From Monoraphidium neglectum (taxonomy: Eukaryota; Chlorophyta; Chlorophyceae; Sphaeropleales; Selenastraceae): DNA of 11,150 nucleotides. Below the pieces are notes generated by a model, which did no database searches, was not told the DNA's origin, and worked only from the letters and a program-made list of their open reading frames with translations. The stretch is taken from contig NW_014012932.1 in assembly GCF_000611645.1 (NCBI RefSeq), positions 10,600-21,749 of the forward strand, given 5' to 3'. This document shows positions 1 through 8,929 of this stretch, piece after piece. Positions within the stretch are counted from its first letter, which is position 1. Each line of letters starts with the position of its first letter. The position numbers were made by a program, and so were the translations under genes.

Positions 1-37
1 CCCCCGCGTCGCTGCCCTCGTCCACCCACCCGGGCAG

Positions 38-1051
38 GCCGTGGGCGAGGAGCTCCTGGACTCCATCGCGAGCGAGAACATCCCCGTGTTTGCTGAGGAG
101 GAGAAGTTCAACGCCGCCATCACGTCATCCCTGGAGCGCGTTGACGCCAAGCTCAACGGCAACACGGTGCCGGGTGAGGAAAAGCCGGGGTCGAGGCGGG
201 CGCTTTCGTGTGTGTTTGGGGGGCAGCGGAGGGCGTCTGCGGGGCCTGGGTGCGCCGCGGGTGGAGCGGCCGCGGGAGGAGGAGGGCGCCGGCGGAAGCG
301 GAGGCCGCGGCGGGGGAGGGCAGGGGTGCAGGGGCCGTTGTGAGGCGCGGCGGGTGTGGGAGGGGCCCGATCGGGTTTGGGGGGCCGGGGCAGGGCCGGA
401 ACGCCGCGCGACGCCGGCCCACCGACGCTCGATCCGAACCGTCCACCGCTGGCCCCCCTCGTTTTTGTGAATGCTTCCCACAGAGGCCCCCAAGCGCAAC
501 GACGCCGTGCGCCAGCGCACCTACAAGACCAAGGCCGAGACGGAGAAGAGCAAGACCGTGACCTCCACCGTGGTGCTCACGCTGCTCGTCATCGCCTGCG
601 TCGTGCCCATGCTGCGTGAGCGCCGGGGGCACGTGGACACCCAGGCGGGGGGGGGGAGCGGCTGCACAGGGCGGCAGCGTCTGCGGCAACAGGGGGAAGC
701 GGCAGGCCGCCTGCCGCTCTGGCGGCCTGGCTGGGGGCTGCAGCTGAGCCGCTGCCGCGCCTGCACCTCAGCTCATGCTGTGCTCGACGTGGCAGGGTAG
801 CGGGGGTGCCGAGGTCCTGTTGATCTGCACAGGGGCCAGCCTCGTGCGAATTCAAATGCAGGGACACACAGACGGGACGGGCGTGCACACCCACACCCCA
901 CATCACCTGGCCCAGCCCGACTGCCAGACACTCAGGGCGCCCTGCAGCCCTTGAAACCCCACAGCTCGCATCGCGTCAATCTGCCATCACACCACCATCA
1001 TCTTGCCCTCCTTTCCCCACAGAGTACTACGGCTACACCGCCAGGGACTGA
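38..1051 (+). CDS. 3' part of a gene for an unrecognised protein with one C-terminal membrane segment
   Basis: I do not recognise the family. Three exons are visible: 38-173, 484-615 and 1023-1051 (TGA at 1049-1051). They join in phase through GT-AG introns: an acceptor cag at 35-37, donor GTGAGG at 174 with acceptor cacag ending at 483, and donor GTGAGC at 616 with acceptor ccccacag ending at 1022. Together they give the last 98 residues. First comes a soluble, mildly acidic part (visible residues 1-45, with ENIPVFAEEEKF). A Lys/Arg/Glu-rich stretch (about 46-70) follows, then one hydrophobic segment (about 73-89, VVLTLLVIACVVPML). The protein ends with a short tail, QYYGYTARD, encoded by the 29-base last exon. 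The start and any targeting peptide lie upstream of the window. A charged stretch before a single C-terminal membrane span could suit a tail-anchored or thylakoid protein, but this is inference. The exon structure is well supported; the function is unknown. Confidence 0.8.
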
Positions 1052-1385
1052 TGTGGGCAAGCGCCGACCCTCAACCCCTCGGCCCGGCCCCCTCGGCACG
1101 CCCATCTCCGGCCCTCTCGGGCCCGCCAGGCGACGCGCGCGCGCCGCCTGCCCCCGTCGGGGACTAGAGGAAGAGTTTTTTTTTGGTCGTCCCTCCTGCA
1201 ACTGTGTTGTTGCCGCGCGCTCAGGCCCCCCGCCGGGCGCCGCCCTTGCTCTAATGGCGCGCCGGCCTGGCGCCGCTCGCAGCGTCCACTGAGAGAAGAT
1301 TGCCCTGGGTGCGGCGCAGCGGCGTTTGCTGTCGCGCGCTGGCACTCGGTCCCCGCAGACTGAATGAACTGTTCATCATCTCAAT

Positions 1386-1390
1386 TGTAA
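1386..1390 (+). terminator. TGTAA polyadenylation signal of the 38-1051 gene
   Basis: TGTAA is the usual polyadenylation signal in chlorophyte algae. This is the first plus-strand copy I see after the stop at 1051, which would give a 3' UTR of roughly 350 bases. An AT-richer patch surrounds it. Confidence 0.5.
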
Positions 1391-1828
1391 ACAGATAGCA
1401 CGACTGCCTTTTTCTGGCCCCTGCTGTTGATGCGGGGCAAGCATTCTCCGCTACATCATAGTACACCAAGGGCTGCAACCAGGGGCTGTGATTTGTGGGC
1501 CAGGAACCCACGCCCCAGTCACCCAGCAAGCTCTCCCAGTCTGTCAGTTTGCGGTCAGCTTGCGGGCAGCGCGCGGCCGAGCGGGGCAGGGCGTTACTCC
1601 TTGGTAGTGTTCTCAGCCGGTGCGCACGCCCACCAACGCAATCCATACCAACACCTCTGCTCCGAGCGGTCGGGGCAGCACACACCATAAACCCAAGCCC
1701 GCAGCCGCGGGCTGCCGCGGCCGCCTGCCGGCGTACCCAGGGGTCTTCGGCGCCGGGGCACGCAGACCATCAACACCATTTGAGGGTTGCCGCAGCGCGG
1801 CGGGACAGGGCGCCGTCCCTGTTGCAAA

Positions 1829-1918
1829 ATTGTACAGATGCGCGGGGCCGCCAAGCGGCTGCCCCGCGCAATCGGCGCACCAAACGGCAAACTGGGCGGC
1901 CCGGGTGCATTGTACAAT
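1829..1918. repeat. Nested inverted repeat with a strong GC hairpin
   Basis: A perfect 10-base inverted repeat, TGCGCGGGGC at 1839-1848 and GCCCCGCGCA at 1861-1870, can form a stable stem with a 12-base loop. Around it lie ATTGTACA at 1829-1836 and the 10-base palindrome ATTGTACAAT at 1909-1918, so an imperfect outer inverted repeat of about 18 bases encloses the hairpin. No function can be read from the sequence. Transcript 3'-end structure, a protein-binding site or the remains of a fold-back element are all possible. Confidence 0.45.
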
Positions 1919-2380
1919 GGGCAGCTCTCCCCCCCCTCCCACAATCCTCTCTGTTGTTGCATAAACCGCAGCTCCCAGTGCACAGCACGCCGCGAGCCTA
2001 GCGCGCTCGCGCACGCAGCGCCAGCAACCCGACTTATTGCCGGATCGTCGTCCTGCGCCGCCGCTGCCGCCGCCACTGTCGCCACCAGCGACCAAAGGCG
2101 CCGTCTAGACGCCGGCCAGCAGCGACGCAGGGTCGCGCGGCCGTGGACAGCTGGGCTGCAGCTGCGCGTTGACTGGGGACCGGGCCCATCACGACCTGTT
2201 CGGGGTAAAGAAATTTTCATTCATCCATTCGGCAGAAACGCGGGGGGAGGAGACGCATGGGGGCCACCCTACGTGCCAGGGTGGGCAAGGGGACGACCCT
2301 GACACGTACGAGACCCTGGTGGGCCGTGATGGCGGTTGGTGTCAAAACAAGCGCGAACAGCACAGCCCGTGTGCGGTGCG

Positions 2381-2395
2381 CAGCAGCAGCAGCAG
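2381..2395 (+). repeat. (CAG)5 trinucleotide tract
   Basis: Five perfect CAG units in non-coding sequence just downstream, in transcript sense, of the minus-strand CPP1 gene. It is a simple microsatellite, possibly inside that gene's 3' UTR. Confidence 0.6.
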
Positions 2396-2479
2396 CGCGC
2401 GGAGAGGCGAGTGTCACGCTGTCTTGCCCCGAGCCACTGCAAGCACCTAGGCTGCGAAGCCTGCAGACCCCTCACCGCC

Positions 2480-4273
2480 TCACACGATGAAGAAGCAGCC
2501 GGCGGCGATGGCGGCGATCGCCCAGAGCGTCACAAAGACGCCTGGAGAGGCGAAGTTCTGGGGGCGCAGTCAGGAAATGAGCAGGGCAGAGGTTCGCAGT
2601 TGTGGGTGTTGATTTAAAACCGCCGACGCGTCGGTCGACCCCAAGCAGCCGCCGCTGGGGGGGTGCTTCCTTGACACAGCGTGTCCAAGAGGGAATGCAT
2701 CAGCTAGCAATTGAAAGAAAAAACCAGGTGCCCGCTTCAACATTAAAGGCCATGCGTGGCTCTGCCTCTTCCCCGGCCTTCTGCTTGCCCACTCACCCCG
2801 ATGGGCACGATGTCAATCTGCAGCCACGCGTTGAGCCCTGCGCCAAGCATGATGCCCGCCACCATGGCGCCAAACGTGATGCCCGCCGCGCGGCCTGTGA
2901 TGGGCGAGGGCGCGCCAGCGCGGACAAGTGAAGGTTGAGGGGCGGACAGCGGGAGGCAGGCGCCGCATGTGCTGATCAAAGACAGGGGTGGGTGCCAACA
3001 CAGTCGCCAGATAGTTTGGCCCCAACGCTCAAGCACACCCTGGTAGTGCAGGGGCAGCTACTGGCTGGCCCGTCACCATCACATGAACGCAACGACCACA
3101 GAGCGCGGGCGCAAGCGTGCGTGCGCGCCGCGCCGCGCCGCGCGGGCGTGCGGGCGGGCGGGCTGCGCCGCACCTATGGACACGCGCTTGGCGTCCCGCA
3201 GCTGATAGATGCTGAAGGCGCCCGCCAGCGCGAGCTGCAGGCCGCCGGTATCCGCCGCCTGCGCCTCCGGCCCCTCCAGCAGCGCGCCCGCCAGCGCCCA
3301 CGCCGCCAGCGCGCCGAAGACGGCGATCTGCAGCGCGACCGCGTTGGGCGCCGACGGCGTTGCGACGCCGACGCCGCCGGGGAGCTTCTGCAGGAGGGCG
3401 GGCTGCTGCGAGGCGCCGCGCTGCGGGGGAGACGGGGTACGACGGGAGGGGGCCGTTGAGCGAGGGCTTGTGGGTGTGTGCATTGGAGGCAATGAGCAGT
3501 CTTGCTGTGGGCGGGTGATGACGCTGGGTGATATTCTTGCAGAAGTGTTGTCGCCACGAATGCACCCCCCCCCCAAACAAAACGGACAACGAAAATGTGG
3601 TCCGCGCCGCAAGTGGGAGGTCTGAGTGAGTGTGGATGCAGAGTGCGGTGGCAAGCAGCGACCGTTGCTTCCTTCCCCCGCGCCGCACGCACCGCCGAGC
3701 CGCTGCCGCCGCCGCCGCGCTTCTTCTGCTGCGGCACGTCGGCGTAGCGGACGCCGGTGGGCACCTGCAGCTCCCCTGTGATGCGCTTCTTCATGCTGTG
3801 CATGAACAGGACGTCGTATGCAGCCTCCACCTACAGGACGTGGGGGTTTGGAGGCGCAGGGCGCGGTCCCAGGGCTCAAGAGGTGTTCCGCGGGCGAGCG
3901 GCTAAGCCCCATCAACAGGGCCAGTGCCGTGACAAGGGCGAGTGTGCGCTCGCTGCGCTGCCGCCCGAAACCACCAGCCTCAGAGCGCATGGATCCTTGC
4001 CTTGAGGCGGCCATCGTCATCGGTGCCCTCAAGCTTTTTGCTTTTGGCAGACAAGATGTCGTCGAACGAAGCTGAGGCGGCGACGCCGAGCACGCCGCGC
4101 GCTTCCTCCACAGTCAGGACGCCTGGTAAGGCTTCGGCGTCCCCGCCTTCCGCATGACACACATGTCGTATTCTGACAGCCGTGTGGAGCGCGCTGAGGC
4201 GCGGGAGAGCTGCGTGCTGCAAGCGTGCTGACGAGCCAATGGCCGCGCGCGGGCGCAGCTGAAGAGCTTGCAT
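2480..4273 (-). CDS. CPP1: CPP1/CDF1-like (DUF3353) J-like membrane protein of the plastid
   Basis: Members of this family are plastid membrane proteins. CPP1 acts as a holdase that stabilises light-dependent protochlorophyllide oxidoreductase and so supports chlorophyll synthesis and import. Minus-strand exons are 4273-4001, 3830-3693, 3420-3174, 2894-2797 and 2557-2480 (834 bases, 277 residues), all joining in phase. Residues 1 to about 40 are Arg/Ala/Ser-rich (MQALQLRPRAAIGSS) and look like a transit peptide. Residues 53 to about 125 form the J-like domain, with LTVEEARGVLGV, ASFDDI, VEAAYDVLFM and GVRYADVP. No HPD tripeptide is present, as is usual for this family. Hydrophobic segments follow near 164-185, 196-212, 223-245 and 258-277, and DIVPIG precedes the last. 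The total is close to plant CPP1, about 260 residues. The frame stays open upstream to 4585, so an earlier ATG is possible, but 4273 gives a typical transit peptide. Intron 1 appears to use a GC donor. A CJD1-type paralogue of the same family is the main alternative. Confidence 0.9.
3831..4000 (-). other. GC-AG intron 1 of the CPP1-like gene
   Basis: On the minus strand exon 1 ends CTCAAG and the intron starts GCAAGG at 4000, matching the known AG|GCAAGT-type GC donor. The intron ends ctgtag at 3831, and exon 2 begins with GTG GAG GCT GCA TAC. This joins GRLK to VEAAYD in phase 0, as the family alignment requires. The exon frame hits TGA soon afterwards (stop near 3980), and I see no usable GT before that stop. 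Confidence 0.75.
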
Positions 4274-4895
4274 GACGCGATCGGCAAACTCAAACGAATC
4301 AGGAGGCTGGGCGCGGCGAGGGGCGCGCGAGGTGGACCACAGATCAGCCCTGCAAAGTCTCTGTTGTGTCACAAAGCGGGGAGGGCCGAGCCCAAGGTGA
4401 AGACGAGCGAAACAAGTCTTAAGAACCCCACTTGGCCTGTGCATAGCATGTGCAACGCTCGCTGAAGGGCGACACCTGCCGGTGCCACCCACACCTGACA
4501 AGTGTCCGTGGTCTGCTGTGCACGGTGCCGTGCGAGTCCCGCAACCACCACAGCTGTGGGCACAGCCATCAAAGACAATTGGCATTGAAGCCAGGCTCTG
4601 TCCAAGTATGGAGTCCTGCCCGTGTCTTTGCCCAAACTACCCAAACCTCCTCCAACCTACCCAGTAGTTCACTCCCGACCACCATCACAAGCCATCCCTA
4701 GTTTAGCAGCCAAAGCGGCCGGCCACACCCCCCCATCCTCATTAATATGAGGGTTATCAATGTCCCCCATGCTATATCGATTGGCTCATGGGGAGGGATG
4801 GTGAGCGGTGCGCATGAGTAAGCAGCACATGTGGAAGCAGCCCGAAGCACTGAGCCCTCTCTGTTGCTGACAAGAAAACCCAAGAAGCGTTCGCG

Positions 4896-4914
4896 ATTCA
4901 TGCGTGACATGAAT
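4896..4914. repeat. Short perfect palindrome ATTCATG-5-CATGAAT
   Basis: ATTCATG at 4896-4902 is repeated inverted at 4908-4914 across five bases. It lies about 620 bases upstream of the CPP1 start. It has the form of a dimeric transcription factor site, but chance is also a fair explanation. Confidence 0.3.
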
Positions 4915-5381
4915 GCGTGTCGCCATCAATTCCAGGGTGAGGGAGTGTGCGGTGAAAGGGTAGGGCACGCACGGTGCTGGCGCATTTGTTGGGATGCGGG
5001 AACGGCTGGCGTGTCCGATTCTGTTCCAATGGGTTGACAGTCAGGGGGTGCAGTGTGAGGTTTTACGACAATCAGCAATGTTTGCTGGCGCCTTGACAAC
5101 CTATTTGCTGGCTGGTAACCCTGTGCTTCCAGGGCGGTGGTAGCCCAGCTGATTCCCCGAGGGCGATGGTCGCGGTGGCTGCGCAGTACCGCAACGACCC
5201 CCGAAAAAACAGTGACAAGCCCAAACAGCAGGTGTTTCTGGATTTTTTGCATGATGCGCATCGGCCCAGCCTGCAGGTGCCGTTTTTCTTCTCCCAAACC
5301 CGAGGTTTCAACGCACTTGTTGGTTACCGATCAAGCCGCATGTCACTCACGACCACAACAACAACGAAAAGGCAGTCAACG

Positions 5382-5406
5382 GGATGCAACACTCCGGATG
5401 CAACAC
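5382..5406 (+). repeat. Short direct repeat GGATGCAACAC
   Basis: Two exact 11-base copies at 5382-5392 and 5396-5406, separated by tcc, in non-coding sequence. It is a minor local duplication. Confidence 0.5.
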
Positions 5407-5739
5407 CTTGGGACCTCGCGTGGAGCCAGGCATCGGCAACTTCGGCCGCCAACATCCACACTACTCTCGGAGGGGGGGCAAAATGACTGCCGCAGCTCTG
5501 TCTGTTTGCTCGCCCAATCTCCCTGGGAGCTCTTGCAGTCGCCCTCTGGCAGCACCAGGCCTCCCACATTGGGATTTTAAAAACGCCGGGTGGCCGTCGG
5601 CCGCCTGGGAACGGCCGGGCAAAGAAAGCAGCCCCCGTCACTCATCACGTACGGGCGGGCACCGGCCCGCCGCGCCGCTCAGCCCTCTAACTGCAAGATT
5701 GCGGCGCGCTCACAGTCCGAACACTGGCTCGGGACAGGT

Positions 5740-7222
5740 CTACTTGTAAACGCTGCGGTGCGGGCCGGCAGCGGGGTCCAGGGCAGCAGTGAGGCGGCGT
5801 GGGTGACGGGATGCACTCAGTAACAGCCCGCTTGCATGTTGAGCACCGGGCCCGGAGCCCGGGGACCTGAAGCTCGCGGCAATGTAAAGGCCATACAAGC
5901 ACCGGTGCAAGCGGGCCGCCGGATGCACATGCAGAGGCCCTTCAAGGCACAGGCGTAGCGCTTTCTGACATTGTTGTCGGAAAGCGGGCTCCCACCTGGT
6001 GTCGATGGCGCCAGTGGCGATGGCGATGAGCACGAAGATGAAGGGGAAGAGGATGGCGATGACGCCGATGATGGCCAGGGGGTCCTGGGGCGGGCGGAGA
6101 GAGAGCGGGGCGCGGCGCAAGAGCAGCGGTCAGCCACGGTCAAAGGAACGGCGCCGCGCGGGCAGCGCCGCAGGACCCGGTGTGCACGATGCACCAGCGC
6201 TACGCCGGGCGACGAGCCGGCGCCAGCGCGTGGCTTGCTGTTACTAGGCGCCGCGGCGCGGCTTGAGGGCGCGCCGCGCTTCTCACCGTGAACACGGCGA
6301 GGCCCTCCTTCTCGTTCTTGCTGGACCAGTACCTTGGGGTGGGAGAGGACGGGTACGGATGGCATACATCATGTCAGTTCACAACTGACAAATGCAGCAG
6401 GAAAAGACCAAAACCGGGATGAAGACGCGCCACATTGAGAGCACCCAGTTAGGATGTGTGTGGCCGCTGCGATTTTGCCGTGTGCCGACGGTACCGTGGC
6501 CGCTTCGCAACCGCACAGGAGCAACCCCAGCACGGTAGCGGCCGTGGCGTCGGCCTGCTGCAAAGCCATGGCTGGCTTCGTTCAGGTCGTCGGCCGACAT
6601 GTGCTGTGGTCTGGGGTGTCAATCCCTGCTCCACCAGTCTCTCACCACTGCCCATCAACCCCATCTCCCGCTCCCCGCCACCCCGCGATGCTGCCACCCC
6701 CCAGGTGCCGCCGCGCCCAGCTCACTCCTCGGGCTCCTCCTCCCGTGAAATGAACTTCTTGTCCGGGCCTGGATAAGTACATGGGAGGAGGAGGGAGGGT
6801 TGAAATGAGTGCTTCCTCGTGTTCAACAGCACTTTCCAAGAGAGGGACACGAGCCATGAGGTGGCTCGACACACGGCTGCCTGTGCAGGCGGTGGGGACA
6901 GGGCTGCACAATCACAGGCGGGTGCATCCAAGACTGACAAGTCGCGGCCGCGGCAAACAAGCTCCACACATGTATCGCACAGATCGCCGCGCGCTGCCAA
7001 GCCACAAGTGGGGCTATAAGCGGGCGGATGCTGCAAACGCGTGGCTGGGGGCGGTGGGGGCTAGCAGCGATGCGCACCCTGGCCGCCGCCGCCGAGTGAC
7101 CGGGTGGTCACATTGGGCTGCCTGAGGGAAACAGATTGCACAGATGGCCGCCCAAGAGCGAGGGCCCGCCTCTGCTGGGTCGTCGTGGCACAGGCCTGGC
7201 TTTTGGCGAGGGAGAGGGCCAT
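5740..7222 (-). CDS. Small plastid-targeted single-span membrane protein, family not recognised
   Basis: Minus-strand exons are 7222-7078, 6768-6726, 6332-6287, 6084-5996 and 5752-5740 (336 bases, 111 residues); every junction is GT-AG and in phase. The ATG at 7222 sits in a good context (gaaATGG). Residues 1 to about 40 are rich in Ser, Thr, Arg, Ala and Gln with almost no acid (MALSLAKSQACATTTQQRR), a typical chloroplast transit peptide. The short mature part has an acidic segment (about 50-63, PDKKFISREEEPEE), a linker YWSSKNEKEGLAVFT, and one strong membrane span near 81-103 within DPLAIIGVIAILFPFIFVLI. The tail is ATGAIDTSVYK. The small size and single span recall thylakoid complex subunits or assembly factors, but I cannot name the family. 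The last exon is only 13 bases, and the intron before it has no stop and is a multiple of three, so the C-terminus is the weakest part of the model. Confidence 0.78.
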
Positions 7223-7480
7223 TTCGGAGAGTGCTGTGTGCTTAGGATGATGGATTACTGCTAATTGATTTTGTACGAAAAGTGTTGCTTAGGAGTTCTT
7301 TACGCATGCCGTAAGCAGCTAGCGGGGCGCGAATCATGGTTTTCTCGTGGTATAGCCCTCTGCATCAGCACACATTGGAAGCTTGTAGTTCTCACACACT
7401 GCTAAAGTTGTAAACCTGGCGTTGTCAGTGATCTGGCCAACTGAAGAAGGACTGAGGGAGTGCTGATACATCAGGCAGTC
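7223..7480. promoter_or_regulatory. Shared divergent upstream region
   Basis: The start codons of the small plastid protein (minus, 7222) and the UBAC2-like gene (plus, 7481) are 258 bases apart, head to head, so both promoters and 5' UTRs must fit here or overlap. The stretch is less GC-rich than the coding exons. TGCTTAGGA occurs twice as a direct repeat, at 7239-7247 and 7286-7294. I see no clear TATA box in either direction. Confidence 0.6.
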
Positions 7481-8929
7481 ATGAGCGCAACACCAGGGGG
7501 CTTCGTGCACGCACCCGTAACCAAAGGGTTGCTGCTGGCCACAGCGGGGGCCTCGCTGATAGCACATGCAGCGCGCCAGACACATGGGCGTGCACCACTG
7601 CTGTTTCGCGGCCTCGGCCAAGGGCTGGCTTTCAAGAGCCCTTCGCAGCTGCTGTTTGGGTGTCTGCTCATGTACCAGTTCAGGTGGGCAGTACGCGGTG
7701 CTCAACGGCGACAAGACAGCTGCCTGTCTTGCGACACTCCTGCTTCACCCCCTGCCCCAGCCCTGTCATCCGCACTACCGCGCGTTGGGTTGCACCACCT
7801 TCAGGCGGTTTGCGACCATCCACAACTTCGCCATCGCATACTGTACCCTGCTCTAGGCTGATTGAGCGGCAGCTTGGCAGCACCAAATACGGGTCCTACG
7901 CAGCCAGGTGGGGGGGATTGGGTGGCGGGCCCAAGCAAGGGTACCAGGGGCAAGCGGCAGCGGCTGGCATTTGGCGGGGTGCCCAGCCGCATGATCGCAA
8001 CAGGCAGCAAAACGAGGGGTAAGAGCTGCCGTGCACGCCGCCTCCCATTAATCACCACGCCATCCCCCTCTCCCCCAAACTCACGATCCAAAAGCCAACG
8101 CCCCCCTACCCCCAACCTACTTCAAACGCGCGCAGCGTCACAGGCCTGTCCTACATTCTGCAGCTCGCCGCCGCCCGCCTGCTGCGCCTCCACGCCGCCG
8201 CGCCGCTGCTGCCCGTCCCCGTCCCCCTCGTCCTCGCGTCGTTCGTGCCCTTCGCCCTGGACGTCCCCGCCACCAGCAGCTTCTCGATGCTGGGCGTCAC
8301 ATGCAGCGAAAAGGCCTTCGTGTACCTGTCGGGCCTGCAGCTGCTGCTGGCGGTGGGGCGGCGGGGGCTGCTTGCTAGCGCGCTGTGCGTCGCGGCGGGC
8401 GTGCTGCATCGGGCGAACTTCCTCGGACTGAGGAAGCTGCAGGTGCGCCCAGGGGAGGCGCAGGGGCGCACACGTGCGTCCCGCCGCTGCACGCCTCAGT
8501 CGCTTGAGCCCTTGTGAGACTGCGCCGCCGCCTTCCCTTCTGCAACTTCCGCCCGCTGACGCACGCCCGCCGCTGACAGGCTGCGAATCGCTCCGACTCT
8601 TTTCCAACCCGCAGCTGCCGCAGCCGCTGGTGCGTGCGCTGTCGCAGGCTTTTGGCCCTCTGCTTGGCGACGGGACCGGCGGCGCAGTGGTGATGCTGCC
8701 CAGCGCAGCTGCGGCGCGGCAGCACGGCGCCGGCTTTGCACGCGGCCCCGACCTCGGGCGCGGAGGCGCGCGGCGCGCCCCGCAGGCGCCCGCAGGGCCG
8801 CCGCCGGAGCCGTCGCCCGAGGCGCTGGCGATGCTGGTCGGTATGGGCTTTGAGCAGTCGCGCGCAGCGGCGGCGCTGCAGCGGACGCACAATGACGTGC
8901 AGGCGGCGATTGCACAGCTCGTCGGCTGA
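7481..8929 (+). CDS. UBAC2: UBAC2-like rhomboid pseudoprotease with C-terminal UBA domain
   Basis: Animal UBAC2 is an ER membrane protein of the rhomboid/derlin superfamily that takes part in ER-associated degradation and in holding UBXD8 in the ER. Exons are 7481-7683, 7857-7907, 8136-8442 and 8615-8929 (876 bases, 291 residues), all GT-AG and in phase, with the stop at 8927-8929. Family landmarks in order are HAPVTKGLLLATAGASL (10-26, first membrane segment), SPSQLLFGCLLMYQFR (53-68) then LIERQLGSTKYGSYA, GLSYILQLAA, SFSMLGVTCSEKAFVYLSGLQ, and HRANFLGLRKLQ closing the membrane part. Residues 188-252 are a low-complexity Ala/Gly/Pro/Arg linker. Residues 253-291 are a UBA domain with the MGF loop (MLVGMGFEQSRAAAALQ) and NDVQAAIAQLVG at the end. 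Human UBAC2 has 344 residues; the shortfall is mainly in the linker. The nearest acceptor for exon 4 (8578-8579) would break the frame; the one at 8613-8614 keeps it. Confidence 0.93.

Larger units (their letters stand above)
1391..2479. other. Gap between two converging genes, no gene found
   Basis: About 1.1 kb between the likely end of the first gene and the stop of the minus-strand CPP1 gene. Open frames occur on both strands (the longest is minus 1594-2220), but they are rich in Arg, Ala, Pro and Cys, have no recognisable domain and overlap one another, as expected of GC-rich non-coding DNA. The 3' UTR of the minus-strand gene must lie at the right end. I found no TGTAA on that strand here, so its polyadenylation site is unplaced. 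The stretch also holds an inverted repeat (1829-1918) and a (CAG)5 tract (2381-2395). Confidence 0.5.
4274..5739. other. Long gap between two tandem minus-strand genes, no firm gene
   Basis: This holds the CPP1 promoter and 5' UTR at the left and the 3' UTR of the 5740-7222 gene at the right. I found no minus-strand TGTAA for the latter. Base composition is visibly less GC-rich than the exons. A plus-strand frame from a good acceptor (AG at 5131-5132) stays open to a TGA at 5484-5486, but its codon use is unlike the neighbours and I cannot build a gene around it. Small repeats also occur: a palindrome (4896-4914) and a short tandem repeat (5382-5406). Confidence 0.5.

Noticed and set aside
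1594..2220. 208-codon minus-strand open frame in the convergent gap
   Set aside because: No domain or splice-supported extension; it is rich in Arg, Pro, Ala and Cys and overlaps equally open frames on both strands, as GC-rich non-coding DNA often does.
3079..4032. 317-codon uninterrupted minus-strand frame over the CPP1 gene
   Set aside because: Only its part at 3174-3420 is real exon; the rest reads through introns out of the CPP1 frame. The five-exon model restores the family sequence.
8578..8614. Acceptor ctgacag at 8578-8579 for UBAC2 exon 4
   Set aside because: Joining here shifts the frame and loses the UBA domain. The acceptor at 8613-8614 has a better pyrimidine tract and keeps phase 0.
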